From: Falsiruegeria litorea R37 | GTDB lineage: Bacteria > Pseudomonadota > Alphaproteobacteria > Rhodobacterales > Rhodobacteraceae | NCBI RefSeq assembly: GCF_900172225.1 | Contig: NZ_FWFO01000004.1 | Coordinates: 186,001-250,000, forward strand | Length of the DNA stretch: 64,000 nucleotides | Direction of reading: 5' to 3' | Part shown: positions 33,626 to 42,496 of the stretch, one piece after another | How positions within the stretch are numbered: position 1 is the stretch's first letter | Layout: the number at the start of each line of letters is the position of its first letter | The notes under the pieces: generated by a model | Told to the model about the DNA's origin: nothing | Seen by the model: the letters and a program-made list of their open reading frames with translations, nothing else | Databases searched by the model: none | Made by a program: the position numbers and the translations under genes

Positions 33626-35293
33626 TTACCGCACAAACTTCTTGTGCTTCAACCGCTTCGGCTCCAGGGCGTCCGGCCCCAGACGGCGTTTCTTGTCTTC
33701 TTCGTAGTCCTCGAAGTTGCCCTCGAACCACTCCACATGCGCGTCGCCTTCGAACGCCAGAATGTGGGTACAGATCCGGTCGAGGAAGAAACGGTCGTGC
33801 GAGATGACCACGGCGCAACCGGCGAAATCAACGAGCGCGTCTTCCAGCGCGCGCAGGGTTTCGACGTCAAGATCGTTGGTCGGTTCGTCAAGGAGCAGCA
33901 CGTTGCCGCCCTCTTTCAGAAGACGCGCCATGTGGACGCGGTTGCGTTCACCGCCCGACAGCAGGTTCAGCGGTTTCTGCTGGTCGCCGCCCTTGAAGTT
34001 GAAGGACGAGCAATAGGCGCGGGAGTTCACCTGTGCATCCCCAAGCTCGATGATTTCAGCCCCGCCCGAGATCGATTCCCACACGGTGTCCTTGTCGTTC
34101 AGGTCATCACGCGACTGGTCCACATACGACAGCTTGACCGTGTCGCCGTAGGTCACTGTGCCCTCGTCGGGCTGTTCCTGACCGGTCAGCATGCGGAACA
34201 GGGTCGATTTACCCGCACCGTTGGGGCCGATGACGCCGACAATGCCGCCGGGGGGCAGGGCAAAGGACAGGCCTTCGACCAGTTGTTTGTCGCCATAGTG
34301 TTTGGCGATGTTGTCGACCTCGATCACCTTGCCGCCCAGACGGGGGCCGTTGGGGATGACGATCTGCGCGCGGGTGAGTTTCTCGCGTTCGGACTGCTGG
34401 GCCAGATCGTTATAGGCGTTGATCCGGGCCTTGGACTTCGCCTGCCGCGCCTTGGCGCCCTGACGCATCCATTCCAGCTCGCGTTCCAGCGTTTTCTGCT
34501 TGGATTTGTCTTCGCGGGCTTCCTGCTCCAGACGCTTGGCTTTCTGTTCCAGCCAGGCGGAATAGTTGCCCTCGTAAGGGATGCCGCGGCCACGGTCGAG
34601 TTCCAGGATCCAGCCGGTGATGTCGTCCAGGAAGTAACGGTCGTGGGTGACGATCAGGATTGTGCCTTTGTAATCAATGAGGTGCTGCTGCAACCAGGCG
34701 ATGGTCTCGGCGTCCAGGTGGTTGGTCGGTTCGTCCAGCAGCAGCATGTCGGGCGCTTCAAGCAGCAGCTTGCAGAGCGCCACGCGGCGCTTCTCACCAC
34801 CCGAGAGGTTCTTGATGTCGGCATCGTCGGGGGGGCAGCGCAGCGCCTCCATCGAGACATCAATTTGGGCGTCCAGATCCCACAGGTTTTCGCTGTCGAT
34901 GGCGTCCTGAAGGGTGGTCATCTCCTCCATCAACTCATCGGTGTAGTTCTCGGCCATCTCAATCGCGATGGCGTTGAAACGGTCGACTTTGGCCTTCTTT
35001 TCGGCGACGCCGAGCATGACGTTTTCGCGCACGCTGAGGTTCTCGTCGAGCTGGGGTTCCTGCGGCAGGTAGCCCACTTTGGCCCCCTCAGCGGACCAGG
35101 CTTCGCCGGTGTAGTCCTTGTCGAGGCCGGCCATGATCTTCATCAGGGTCGATTTACCCGCGCCGTTGACGCCGACGACACCGATTTTCACGCCGGGCAG
35201 GAACGACAGGTGAATGTTTTCAAAGCATTTCTTGCCACCGGGATAGGTCTTAGAGACCCCCTGCATGTGGTAGACGTATTGATAGGCAGCCAT
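33626..35293 (-). CDS. ettA: Energy-dependent translational throttle protein EttA (ABC-F)
   Basis: 555 residues, two fused ATPase domains and no membrane segments. Walker A motifs GVNGAGKSTLM and GPNGAGKSTLF, signatures LSGGEKRRVAL and LSGGERNRVHMA, and the linker rich in Lys/Arg (KARQAKSKARINAYNDLAQQ) are present. EttA binds the ribosomal E site and gates entry into elongation according to the ATP/ADP ratio. A long open frame on the opposite strand is a GC shadow. Two AT-rich, apparently acquired genes flank it. Confidence 0.96.
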   Translation of the reverse strand: MAAYQYVYHMQGVSKTYPGGKKCFENIHLSFLPGVKIGVVGVNGAGKSTLMKIMAGLDKDYTGEAWSAEGAKVGYLPQEPQLDENLSVRENVMLGVAEKKAKVDRFNAIAIEMAENYTDELMEEMTTLQDAIDSENLWDLDAQIDVSMEALRCPPDDADIKNLSGGEKRRVALCKLLLEAPDMLLLDEPTNHLDAETIAWLQQHLIDYKGTILIVTHDRYFLDDITGWILELDRGRGIPYEGNYSAWLEQKAKRLEQEAREDKSKQKTLERELEWMRQGAKARQAKSKARINAYNDLAQQSEREKLTRAQIVIPNGPRLGGKVIEVDNIAKHYGDKQLVEGLSFALPPGGIVGVIGPNGAGKSTLFRMLTGQEQPDEGTVTYGDTVKLSYVDQSRDDLNDKDTVWESISGGAEIIELGDAQVNSRAYCSSFNFKGGDQQKPLNLLSGGERNRVHMARLLKEGGNVLLLDEPTNDLDVETLRALEDALVDFAGCAVVISHDRFFLDRICTHILAFEGDAHVEWFEGNFEDYEEDKKRRLGPDALEPKRLKHKKFVR

Positions 35294-35417
35294 GGTGCGT
35301 CCTTTGGGGTGGGGAATTCAGGTTGGGCGGTGGTGTAGCTGAACGTTGGGGGCGGGGCAATCGTGGATAAAGCTCTCCTGATCTGTCTTACGCCCCAAAA
35401 CTTGGAGAGTAGGTTCG

Positions 35418-36800
35418 TCAAAACTGCAATGGATCAAACGCTTCGAGATGATCGTCAGAAAGCTTGCGTAGAAAGTTTCGAGAGTTTAGTGGCGGGAAGT
35501 TGTCGAACAGGGCAAAACCTCTTTGCTCCTGCTCTTGGGTGAGTAAATTTCGATCCACGACAAAAGTCTCAATTATTTCAAAGGTTTCGAGGAAGCGATC
35601 ATCAAGCCTTTGAAATTCAAAGTGTTTGAGCCAGCGGGCTGATGTTGCAGCATAGCGTAGTTTTTTGTAATCATTTGGTCTAAGGGCTTTCAAGACGGTG
35701 AGAGCTGAGAGAACTATCGCATAGCCCGAGTTGAAGGCACTGGAGAGACTGGGCGAAGTAGCAATGGCGGTTAGCGTTCTTTCTACGTCGCGCAATGTAA
35801 CTGTCCGCTCCAATTTTACACATTCCAAGTGCTCTTTCAGACGTTCCAGCAAGATTTCGGAACCTTCTGGAAACTCCATCTTCTCACAGCAGTAATCGTA
35901 GTATCGTTGCCAGTTTTGTTGCAACTGCGTGCGATCAGACTGGCCTTCTATGTCCATCGAAAGCGTGATGAATTTTTGCAAGTAGGTTTCGGCGTCAATA
36001 CTAGCGCCATAACGTGCCCTAACGCTGTTTTGTAATTCACTTAAGTTAACTCCCAGCACAAAGTGAATTCCTTCCACATTGAATACGTGTTTGATGACTT
36101 CCAGGAGGGCTAGCGCATAGTCAGGACGACAGCGATCAAGTTCATCTACGACGATAATGAGCTTTCGGAACCGCTCGCCTGCTTTGCTTTCTTCCTCCTT
36201 GACCGTCCTGGTATGTGTAAGCTCGATCAAGCCCTCTCGAAAAGCCGACATCGCTTGGCGTTTATCATCTTCTCTCTTCCAAAATTCATCTGCGGTACTT
36301 GAAACTTCCCCCCCGATTGTGGCTGCAGCTGCATCACCAATTTCGTCCGCGTTTTGAACAACCCCCGCAGTTGCTACTGCGACGCCGACTCGAAACAAGC
36401 TGCGCCCAACTTTAGGAGCAGACTCGCGGATCTTGGAGATTATTTTGGTAGGTGTTGGAGTGGTAGTGCGCTTGCTGCTTTCAATAATTTCGGCAGTCAA
36501 CGCAATTAGAGGGTCGTCTAGAAAATCGTTTTTGAATGCGTCGAAGTAAACTGTTTGAGTATCGCGCCCATGCTTAGACTTTATGTGTTCGCCAACCCAG
36601 CATTTGAGAAAGTGCGTTTTCCCACTGCCCCATGCGCCGTCTACAGCGATCACCAGTGGTTCGCTAATGCTCTCAACAATGCCGGAAAGCCGCTCCCCGG
36701 TCTTTTTGCGACCCAGTTGGTCGTGTTTATTCTCACTTGGGCCATCGTTAAATCCTTCTTCATAGAGTTTGATCTTAGGCTCGGGCATCGTCCGGCGCAT
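35418..36800 (-). CDS. KAP-family P-loop NTPase
   Basis: 460 residues. Walker A GAWGSGKT is at 55-62 and Walker B LIIVVDELDRC has its acidic pair at Asp219-Glu220, the KAP signature. A hydrophobic stretch between them (about 134-149, VGVAVATAGVV) may be membrane-inserted, as the family typically carries such an insertion between Walker A and B. The ATG at 36800 follows GGAGG, six bases upstream. Composition is AT-richer than neighbours. KAP NTPases include PifA, which excludes phage T7, so a defence role is plausible but unproven. It is a singleton here. Confidence 0.82.
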   Translation of the reverse strand: MRRTMPEPKIKLYEEGFNDGPSENKHDQLGRKKTGERLSGIVESISEPLVIAVDGAWGSGKTHFLKCWVGEHIKSKHGRDTQTVYFDAFKNDFLDDPLIALTAEIIESSKRTTTPTPTKIISKIRESAPKVGRSLFRVGVAVATAGVVQNADEIGDAAAATIGGEVSSTADEFWKREDDKRQAMSAFREGLIELTHTRTVKEEESKAGERFRKLIIVVDELDRCRPDYALALLEVIKHVFNVEGIHFVLGVNLSELQNSVRARYGASIDAETYLQKFITLSMDIEGQSDRTQLQQNWQRYYDYCCEKMEFPEGSEILLERLKEHLECVKLERTVTLRDVERTLTAIATSPSLSSAFNSGYAIVLSALTVLKALRPNDYKKLRYAATSARWLKHFEFQRLDDRFLETFEIIETFVVDRNLLTQEQEQRGFALFDNFPPLNSRNFLRKLSDDHLEAFDPLQF

Positions 36801-36896
36801 GGGTAACCTCCAAATCACAAATCAATCAGGGGTAGTGTTAGCGGCTGGCTCACAAATGGCTAGGGGTGTAGTGACGTCAGATCGGGAGGTGGGTTC

Positions 36897-37364
36897 ATGT
36901 CGTTGAAAGAACTGATTGCCGGATGGGCGCAGCCTGGGCGTATCACCTGGATTGGGGTGCGGCCTGGGCGGCGGGAGGGGATGGACGCCCTCTCGGAGGT
37001 TTGGATTGGTGAGGACGGCTTGCAAGGCGATCGTGGGCGTGCGGGTAAGCGGGCGGTGAGCTTGGTGCAGCGGGAGCATTTGGCGGCGATTGGGTCGTTT
37101 CTGGGACGGGAGGCGGTGCCGCCAGAGGTGTTGCGGCGCAATCTGGTGGTCGAAGGGGTTAACCTGTCCGCGCTCAAGGGGCGGCGGGTGCAGGTGGGGG
37201 ATGCGGTGTTGGAGTTTACTACGATCTGTGCGCCGTGCAGCCGGATGGAGGAGGCGTTCGGGCCCGGAGGCTATTCGGCGGTGCGGGGGCATGGGGGATG
37301 GTGTGCGCAAGTCATCCAGCCGGGGCAGGTTCGGTTGGGCGATGCGGTTCAGCCTGTTGATTGA
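36897..37364 (+). CDS. MOSC domain-containing protein
   Basis: 155 residues. A GLQGDRGRAGKRAVSLVQREHL block, the RRNLVVEGVNLSAL motif and the CAPCSRMEEAFGPGGYSAVRGHGG segment with candidate sulfur-carrier cysteines identify a stand-alone MOSC domain, related to the C-terminal part of molybdenum cofactor sulfurase. It may transfer sulfur or handle molybdenum-cofactor-related thiols. A GGGAGGTGGGTTC site precedes the ATG. nadD follows after 33 bases. Confidence 0.85.
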   Translation: MSLKELIAGWAQPGRITWIGVRPGRREGMDALSEVWIGEDGLQGDRGRAGKRAVSLVQREHLAAIGSFLGREAVPPEVLRRNLVVEGVNLSALKGRRVQVGDAVLEFTTICAPCSRMEEAFGPGGYSAVRGHGGWCAQVIQPGQVRLGDAVQPVD

Positions 37365-37397
37365 CAACACACATCTCACGGGCCAAGCACGGGGGCG

Positions 37398-38012
37398 ATG
37401 AGACATCTTTTGCCATATGCGCGGGCCGGGCAGGTCATTGGTCTGCTGGGGGGCTCGTTTGATCCGCCGCACACGGGGCATGTGCATGTCACGCGCGAGG
37501 CGATCAAGGCCTTTGGGCTGGATCGTGTCTGGTGGCTGGTGAGCCCGGGCAATCCCCTGAAGGCGCGGGGGCCTGCTCCGTTGGAACAGCGGATGACCGC
37601 AGCGCGGGCATTGATGGGTGACCCGCGGGTTGAGATCACGGATATCGAGGCGCATTTGGGCACACGGGTGACCGCGGACACCTTGGCCGCGATGCGTCTG
37701 TTGTATCCGGGGGTGCGCTTTGTCTGGCTTATGGGGGCCGATAACCTGGCGCAGTTGCATCGTTGGGGCAAATGGCGCGAGATCATGGAGACGGTGCCGG
37801 TGGGTGTTGTGGCGCGGCCGGGGGACCGGATCTCGGCCCGGATGGCGCCGGCGGTGCGGGCTTATGCCAGCGCGCGGTTGGATGGTCAGGCGCGGCGGCT
37901 GTTGGGGCGGGCGCAGGCCCCGGCGTGGTGTTTCGTGAATGTGCCGATGGTGGACATCAGTTCGACCGATATTCGTGCGCGCGGGGATTGGTCAGCGACG
38001 CAAGGCGGCTGA
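37398..38012 (+). CDS. nadD: Nicotinate-nucleotide adenylyltransferase
   Basis: 204 residues. The nucleotidyltransferase motifs are clear: [13 protein letters not shown] near the N-terminus and [10 protein letters not shown] near the C-terminus, with [14 protein letters not shown] in between. It adenylates nicotinate mononucleotide to NaAD, the substrate of NadE (16.7 kb). Its last 21 bases overlap the convergent DMT transporter gene (37992-38012). Confidence 0.95.
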   Translation: MRHLLPYARAGQVIGLLGGSFDPPHTGHVHVTREAIKAFGLDRVWWLVSPGNPLKARGPAPLEQRMTAARALMGDPRVEITDIEAHLGTRVTADTLAAMRLLYPGVRFVWLMGADNLAQLHRWGKWREIMETVPVGVVARPGDRISARMAPAVRAYASARLDGQARRLLGRAQAPAWCFVNVPMVDISSTDIRARGDWSATQGG

Positions 38013-38819
38013 CGCCAGACCCGAGAGCAGGACCAACGCCAGCCCGGCCCATGTGAGGGCGTCGGGGAAGTCGTTGAATACAGCCCAGCCCAGACCGGTT
38101 GCTGCGATCAGTTGGAAATAGACCAGTGGGGCCAGTTTGGTTGACGGCGCGCGGGCATAGGCCACCAGTAAAAGCAGGTTGCCCAGCATCGAGCCAAGCG
38201 CGCTGAGCGTGGTGAACCCGGCGACAGCGGGTGTGAGTGTCGGCAGGTGCATCAGCCCAAGTGGTATTAGAACCAAGCCCGAGACAAAGAGCTGTGTGAA
38301 GCTGAGGGCCAGTGGCGAGCCCAGATGCGACAGCCAGCGCGAGGCGGTCAGGAAGCTGCCATAGAAACACCCTGCGAGCAGGGCCCAGGCCAGACCGGTT
38401 GTGCCGCCAAAGCCAGGGCGCACGACCAGCAGGACCCCGGCAAAGCCCGTCAGCATCAGCAGGGAGCGGATCGTCGTGGTCGGCTCTCGCAGCAGCAAGG
38501 CCGAGAGCACGTAGCTGAGGATGGGGCCGATGAAGAAAGCGGCGAAGACGTCGGCCAGTGGTTCGGTTCTCAGCGCGGTCTGGATCGAGAAGATGCCGCC
38601 CGCCAGCAAAAGCGCGCGAAACCAGATGCGGGGGTCTTTGAGCAACCCAAAGGCAGAGCGGGGGGTGAACGGCAGGATCATCAGGACGCCAAGCGCAAAT
38701 CGCGACCAGGCGACAAAGGCCGGTGAAACGCCATGTGACCCGGTCAACAGCTTGCCGGCCATGTCCCCGGCGGGGATCAGTGACATGGCGACAAACATGA
38801 TCAGAACGGCCCTTAGCAT
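37992..38819 (-). CDS. DMT-superfamily (EamA) transporter
   Basis: 275 residues with ten hydrophobic segments in two EamA repeats. The second repeat contains [30 protein letters not shown], a typical EamA pattern. Likely an inner-membrane exporter of metabolites or amino acids; substrate unknown. Convergent overlap with nadD at the 3' end; divergent from dacB. Confidence 0.88.
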   Translation of the reverse strand: MLRAVLIMFVAMSLIPAGDMAGKLLTGSHGVSPAFVAWSRFALGVLMILPFTPRSAFGLLKDPRIWFRALLLAGGIFSIQTALRTEPLADVFAAFFIGPILSYVLSALLLREPTTTIRSLLMLTGFAGVLLVVRPGFGGTTGLAWALLAGCFYGSFLTASRWLSHLGSPLALSFTQLFVSGLVLIPLGLMHLPTLTPAVAGFTTLSALGSMLGNLLLLVAYARAPSTKLAPLVYFQLIAATGLGWAVFNDFPDALTWAGLALVLLSGLASAALRR

Positions 38820-38904
38820 GTGTCGCGGGTATCATGGGGCACAGACCAAGAAAACCTTGAAACTGCCGCTTGTTTGACACGAAGGTCTGCGATTTTATGA
38901 GGTC

Positions 38905-40392
38905 ATGAGTGGATTGATTACGAGACGTTTTCTGTTGGGGGCTTTGGGGGCAATTTCGGTCCCCGGAACGGGTTTTGCCAACGCGCCGGTGACATCATTG
39001 CGTCCGCAGATGCGGGGGCTTGGTGGGGCGCCGCAGGGTGGGCCGGAAACGGTCATCAAAGCTTCGGGCCTTTCGGGCGACGTGGCCTTTGCCGTGGCGG
39101 ATGCAAAGACGGGATTGCAGCTGGAGGCCGTAGGCTCTGCTTCGGGTTTACCCCCGGCCAGCGTCGCCAAGGCACTGACCGCGCTTTATGCATTGGATGT
39201 GCTGGGGGCTGGGCATGTGTTTCGTACTGAGCTTGTCGCGACTGGCCCCGTCAAAAACGGGGTGTTGCGGGGGGATCTGGTGCTTGTGGGCGGTGGAGAT
39301 CCGACGCTTGACACCAATTCGCTGGCCAAGATGGCAGGGAACCTCAAGGCGGCAGGGGTCCGCGAGGTGCGTGGAGCGTTCAAAGTCTATGACGGTGCGC
39401 TGCCGTATGTGCGCAGCATTGACCCGGCACAGCCTGATCATCTTGGGTACAGCCCGTCAGTGGCGGGCATTGCGTTGAATTTCAATCGGGTTCATTTCGA
39501 ATGGAAGCGGGGCGGCAAGGGGTACACCGTTGCGATGGACGCCCGGAGCAACAAGTACAAGCCGCAAGTGGCAATGGCGCAGATGCAGGTCAAGAACCGG
39601 CGGCTGCCGGTCTATACCTATGAAGAGACGCAGCGGGTGGACAAGTGGACAGTGGCCAGCCAGGCGCTGGGCAAGGGCGGGTCGCGGTGGTTGCCAGTAC
39701 GCAAGCCTGCACTTTATGCGGGCGATGTATTTCAGACCCTGGCGCGGGCCAACGGCATTGTCTTGAAGAACCCCAAGATCGCCAAGGCCCGACCTGGGGG
39801 CACCGTATTGACGGTTCACCAGAGCGCGCCGCTGCAGAGCATCCTCAAGGGCATGCTCAAGTATTCGACCAACCTGACGGCGGAAATGGTGGGGATGTTC
39901 GCGACTGCTGCACGCAGCGGCACGCCCAATTCGCTGAAATCCTCGGCGCAGGAGATGAGCCGTTGGGCCGCGGCCAAATATGGCATGAAGGGTACAAGTC
40001 TTGTGGATCACTCAGGCCTGGGCGATGCGTCCCGGATGACACCGCAGGATCTGCTTGGGGCGTTGGTGCAGGTGCACAAGCAGGGCATCCTGCGTCCGCT
40101 GCTTAAGCCGTTTGCCATGCGCGACAGCAAGGGGCGGGTGTTGAAATCACATCCGATCAAAGTGGACGCCAAGACAGGGACGTTGAATTTCGTCTCGGGC
40201 CTGGGTGGGTTCATGACGGCCGCCGACGGGACCGAGCTGGCGTTTGCGATCTTTACGGCAGACACCGCCAAGCGGTCGCGGATCAAGCGGGCGGATCGCG
40301 AAGTGCCGGAAGGTGCACGGGCGTGGAACCGGCGGTCAAAGCGGTTGCAGCAAAAGCTGATTGAACGCTGGGGCGCGCTTTATGGAAGTTGA
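38905..40392 (+). CDS. dacB: D-alanyl-D-alanine carboxypeptidase/endopeptidase (PBP4, S13 family)
   Basis: 495 residues. A signal-like N-terminus (ITRRFLLGALGAISVPGTGFA) leads to the S13 domain. Motifs: SVAK at 86-89, STN in KYSTNLTAEM, and KTG in DAKTGTLNFV. It trims or cleaves peptidoglycan peptides in the periplasm. The large insertion between SxxK and SxN expected for PBP4 is present. The start has GAGG upstream. A bidirectional hairpin terminator follows. Confidence 0.95.
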   Translation: MSGLITRRFLLGALGAISVPGTGFANAPVTSLRPQMRGLGGAPQGGPETVIKASGLSGDVAFAVADAKTGLQLEAVGSASGLPPASVAKALTALYALDVLGAGHVFRTELVATGPVKNGVLRGDLVLVGGGDPTLDTNSLAKMAGNLKAAGVREVRGAFKVYDGALPYVRSIDPAQPDHLGYSPSVAGIALNFNRVHFEWKRGGKGYTVAMDARSNKYKPQVAMAQMQVKNRRLPVYTYEETQRVDKWTVASQALGKGGSRWLPVRKPALYAGDVFQTLARANGIVLKNPKIAKARPGGTVLTVHQSAPLQSILKGMLKYSTNLTAEMVGMFATAARSGTPNSLKSSAQEMSRWAAAKYGMKGTSLVDHSGLGDASRMTPQDLLGALVQVHKQGILRPLLKPFAMRDSKGRVLKSHPIKVDAKTGTLNFVSGLGGFMTAADGTELAFAIFTADTAKRSRIKRADREVPEGARAWNRRSKRLQQKLIERWGALYGS

Positions 40393-40406
40393 GGCCCAGA
40401 AACGGA

Positions 40407-40436
40407 AAACCCGGTCGTGGCCGGGTTTCGCGTTCT
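40407..40436. terminator. Terminator between dacB and the TerB-like gene
   Basis: AAACCCGG (40407-40414) pairs with CCGGGTTT (40421-40428) around a 6-base loop, and GTTCTT follows. It lies between convergent genes and its flanking A/T bases let it work in both directions. Confidence 0.7.
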
Positions 40437-40452
40437 TGGAATCGGCAGATAT

Positions 40453-40875
40453 TCAGACCACGTGACGGGCACGGGCGCCGCGTTCTATGGCGGCCGCGTG
40501 CAGGCGGTCGACGTTCAGCTCGTACCGGATTTCTTCCAGCAGGCGCAGTTCGGTTTCGGCCAGGTTGCCGTCTGCGGCCGCCACGTCGCAGGCCAGGGCA
40601 TAGGCGGTTTCATAAAGACGCTCAGGCAGGTTTTCGCGGGTCAGGCCAAAGAGCGCATCCAGGCCGTCCTCTTGCTCGAACAGATCGAACACCACGGATG
40701 AAACCCGGTTGATGCGATCGATGTCATAATTGGCAAAGACCGGGAGCATGTTGACGGCGGACTGGATCTTGACCAGCTCGGCGGTGCGGATGTTTTCATC
40801 TGACGCCGACACCGCAACCATGATCGCAACAAGGCAATCCTGCGGGGTCATCGGGTGGGGCGCTTGCTCGGTCAT
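40453..40875 (-). CDS. TerB-family tellurite resistance-like protein
   Basis: 140 residues, all helical, soluble and acidic. Two TerB-type metal-binding acidic patches are visible, in AVSASDENIRTAELVKI and AAADGNLAETELRLLEEIRYEL. The family is linked to membrane stress and metal sensing; stand-alone members are common in Rhodobacterales and do not by themselves confer tellurite resistance. No ter operon is nearby. Confidence 0.82.
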   Translation of the reverse strand: MTEQAPHPMTPQDCLVAIMVAVSASDENIRTAELVKIQSAVNMLPVFANYDIDRINRVSSVVFDLFEQEDGLDALFGLTRENLPERLYETAYALACDVAAADGNLAETELRLLEEIRYELNVDRLHAAAIERGARARHVV

Positions 40876-40964
40876 CGTGGTATCCTGCTCAAAATGCTAC
40901 CCGCGCAAGATACGGAGCCATCGGGGCGGGGACAACACCCGCCCGCGATTTTTCATCTGCGGTC

Positions 40965-41423
40965 TTAACCCGCAGCGGTGAAGCGATATTCGATGTCTTC
41001 GAAGTTCGGAGTTGCAAAGCCGTACGAAAATTTGAGCCCGTGTTCTCCGGCCTGGGTTCCGTGTTCGGCGCCGCCGGGGACATAGATCGCGATGCCAGGG
41101 GCGATACGATGCGGGATGCCGTCGATAGTGACGATGCCATCCCCTTCGAGGCCAAAGTAGAACTCGGGTGGGTCGTGGCGGTGCGGCAGCAGGCGACCGT
41201 GGGGTTCGAACTCGGCAAGGCCCAGTACCATGTCGCGGGGAGCGTCAGGCGTGCCGTTGATCAGGGTGCGCCAACGCACTTCGCCATAGGTTGGATCGGT
41301 GCCGCCGGACAGCGGGACCTGGGCTGCGTCGATGGCCAAGGGCGCATGCGGTAGATTGCTGGCCTGGTTGAGCATTTCGGCATCACCGAGATCGGTGGCG
41401 AGCGTTTCGAGTTTTTCGGTCAT
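40965..41423 (-). CDS. dddW: Dimethylsulfoniopropionate lyase DddW (cupin)
   Basis: 152 residues, a single cupin. Metal-ligand positions His81, His83, Glu87 and His121 and Tyr89 fall exactly where they are in DddW of Ruegeria pomeroyi (as I recall, also 152 residues), in PHRHDPPEFYFG and GGAEHG. DddW splits DMSP into dimethyl sulfide and acrylate with Fe(II). A LysR gene is divergently transcribed 96 bases away; in R. pomeroyi the same arrangement makes dddW DMSP-inducible. Another small cupin of unknown role is the alternative, but ligands, length and neighbour agree. Confidence 0.85.
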   Translation of the reverse strand: MTEKLETLATDLGDAEMLNQASNLPHAPLAIDAAQVPLSGGTDPTYGEVRWRTLINGTPDAPRDMVLGLAEFEPHGRLLPHRHDPPEFYFGLEGDGIVTIDGIPHRIAPGIAIYVPGGAEHGTQAGEHGLKFSYGFATPNFEDIEYRFTAAG

Positions 41424-41481
41424 CTGCAGTCTCCTTCCTGTTGAGGGCAGTTAGGAGGGGTTGCGGTGTTTCGGCAATAGG

Positions 41482-41509
41482 ATAAAGCTGAATCCAATTA
41501 TACGCTGGA
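41482..41509. promoter_or_regulatory. Candidate LysR operator between dddW and its regulator
   Basis: The 96-base intergenic region is AT-rich and holds two overlapping symmetries: ATAA-N12-TTAT (41482-41501) and TCCA-N9-TGGA (41493-41509). Either could be the LysR-type binding site controlling both divergent promoters. Seen by eye only. Confidence 0.4.
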
Positions 41510-41519
41510 GTTATGATAG

Positions 41520-42401
41520 ATGGAGCGACTTCCGGGGTTTTCAGGGCTGACGGCTTTTTACGCGGCGGCCCGTCATGGCACGCTGACGGCGGCGGCGCAG
41601 GAGCTGAATGTATCGCAACCGGCGATCTCGCGCCGGATTGCGGCGTTAGAGGCGGATTTGGGCGTCGCTTTGTTTGATCGGGGCCGCAAACCTGTACGAA
41701 TGACCCAAGCAGGCAGGGACTTGCTGCGGGCGTTGCATGGTGGGTTTGGTCAGATCGAAAGTGCTGTTGCGCAGATCCGGCAGGCCGCAAAGGGCCGCGT
41801 TGTAACGGTGACGGCCCCGTCGGGTTTTGTGGCGTTCTGGTTGATCCCGCGGCTGGGGGAACTGGAAGACGCCTTTCCCGACGTTACGATTCGCATCATG
41901 AGCCAAGAGTATGGTGAGGCTGTGCGGCCCGGTGATGTTCTGATCCGGTTTGGCCTGCCGGAAGAGGGCGACGAAATGCGCCTGCTGGGGGACGCTGTGT
42001 TCCCGGTCGCCAGCCCGCTGTACCTGGATAAGCGAGGCATGAGCGGGGCGGATCACGATCTGTCAAAGATGACCTTGCTGACGATGGAGACCGCACGCAG
42101 CCAGTGGCATGATTGGCCCAGTTGGTTCCGTGCTGCGGGTCTGGACATGCCGAAAGGCGCGCGGGTTTTGGATTTCACCTCATATGCGATGCTTGTGAAT
42201 GCGGTGCTGGCCGGGCAGGGGGTGGGCCTGTGTTGGGACGGGGTACTCGACAGCTTTCTGGACACCGGCGCGATCACTCGGTTGCGCCTGCATCACGCGA
42301 TTTCGGCACGTGGATACTTCTTGTCAGCGCGGGATGGGTTGGCGGCAGAGCGCGCGGTGCAGGATATTCTGCACTGGATCGCGGAAAAAGGGCAGAAATA
42401 G
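41520..42401 (+). CDS. LysR-family regulator, probable DMSP-responsive activator of dddW
   Basis: 293 residues. The N-terminal winged helix (FYAAARHGTLTAAAQELNVSQPAISRRIAALE) is intact, and the substrate-binding domain runs from about residue 90 to the end. The last part (FTSYAMLVNAVLAGQGVGLCWD) follows the GcvA-like subgroup. Divergent from dddW, matching the R. pomeroyi dddW-LysR pair, where the regulator activates dddW with DMSP as inducer. That assignment is by synteny. Confidence 0.85.
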   Translation: MERLPGFSGLTAFYAAARHGTLTAAAQELNVSQPAISRRIAALEADLGVALFDRGRKPVRMTQAGRDLLRALHGGFGQIESAVAQIRQAAKGRVVTVTAPSGFVAFWLIPRLGELEDAFPDVTIRIMSQEYGEAVRPGDVLIRFGLPEEGDEMRLLGDAVFPVASPLYLDKRGMSGADHDLSKMTLLTMETARSQWHDWPSWFRAAGLDMPKGARVLDFTSYAMLVNAVLAGQGVGLCWDGVLDSFLDTGAITRLRLHHAISARGYFLSARDGLAAERAVQDILHWIAEKGQK

Positions 42402-42496
42402 TGCCAGTTTCTTGACTCATGCCGCAGTTGCACAATAGGAGAGGCCGGGTTGGTTGCATGGGGCAACCGGCACCGATTTTCCCTATGGAGACTGAT

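Noticed and set aside
33644-35338. A long open frame on the + strand opposite ettA
   Set aside because: ettA has full ABC-F motifs; the opposite frame lacks any recognisable domain and is a GC-bias shadow.
40453-40875. A tellurite resistance operon
   Set aside because: Only a single TerB-like domain protein is present; terC, terD and terZ-type genes are absent nearby.
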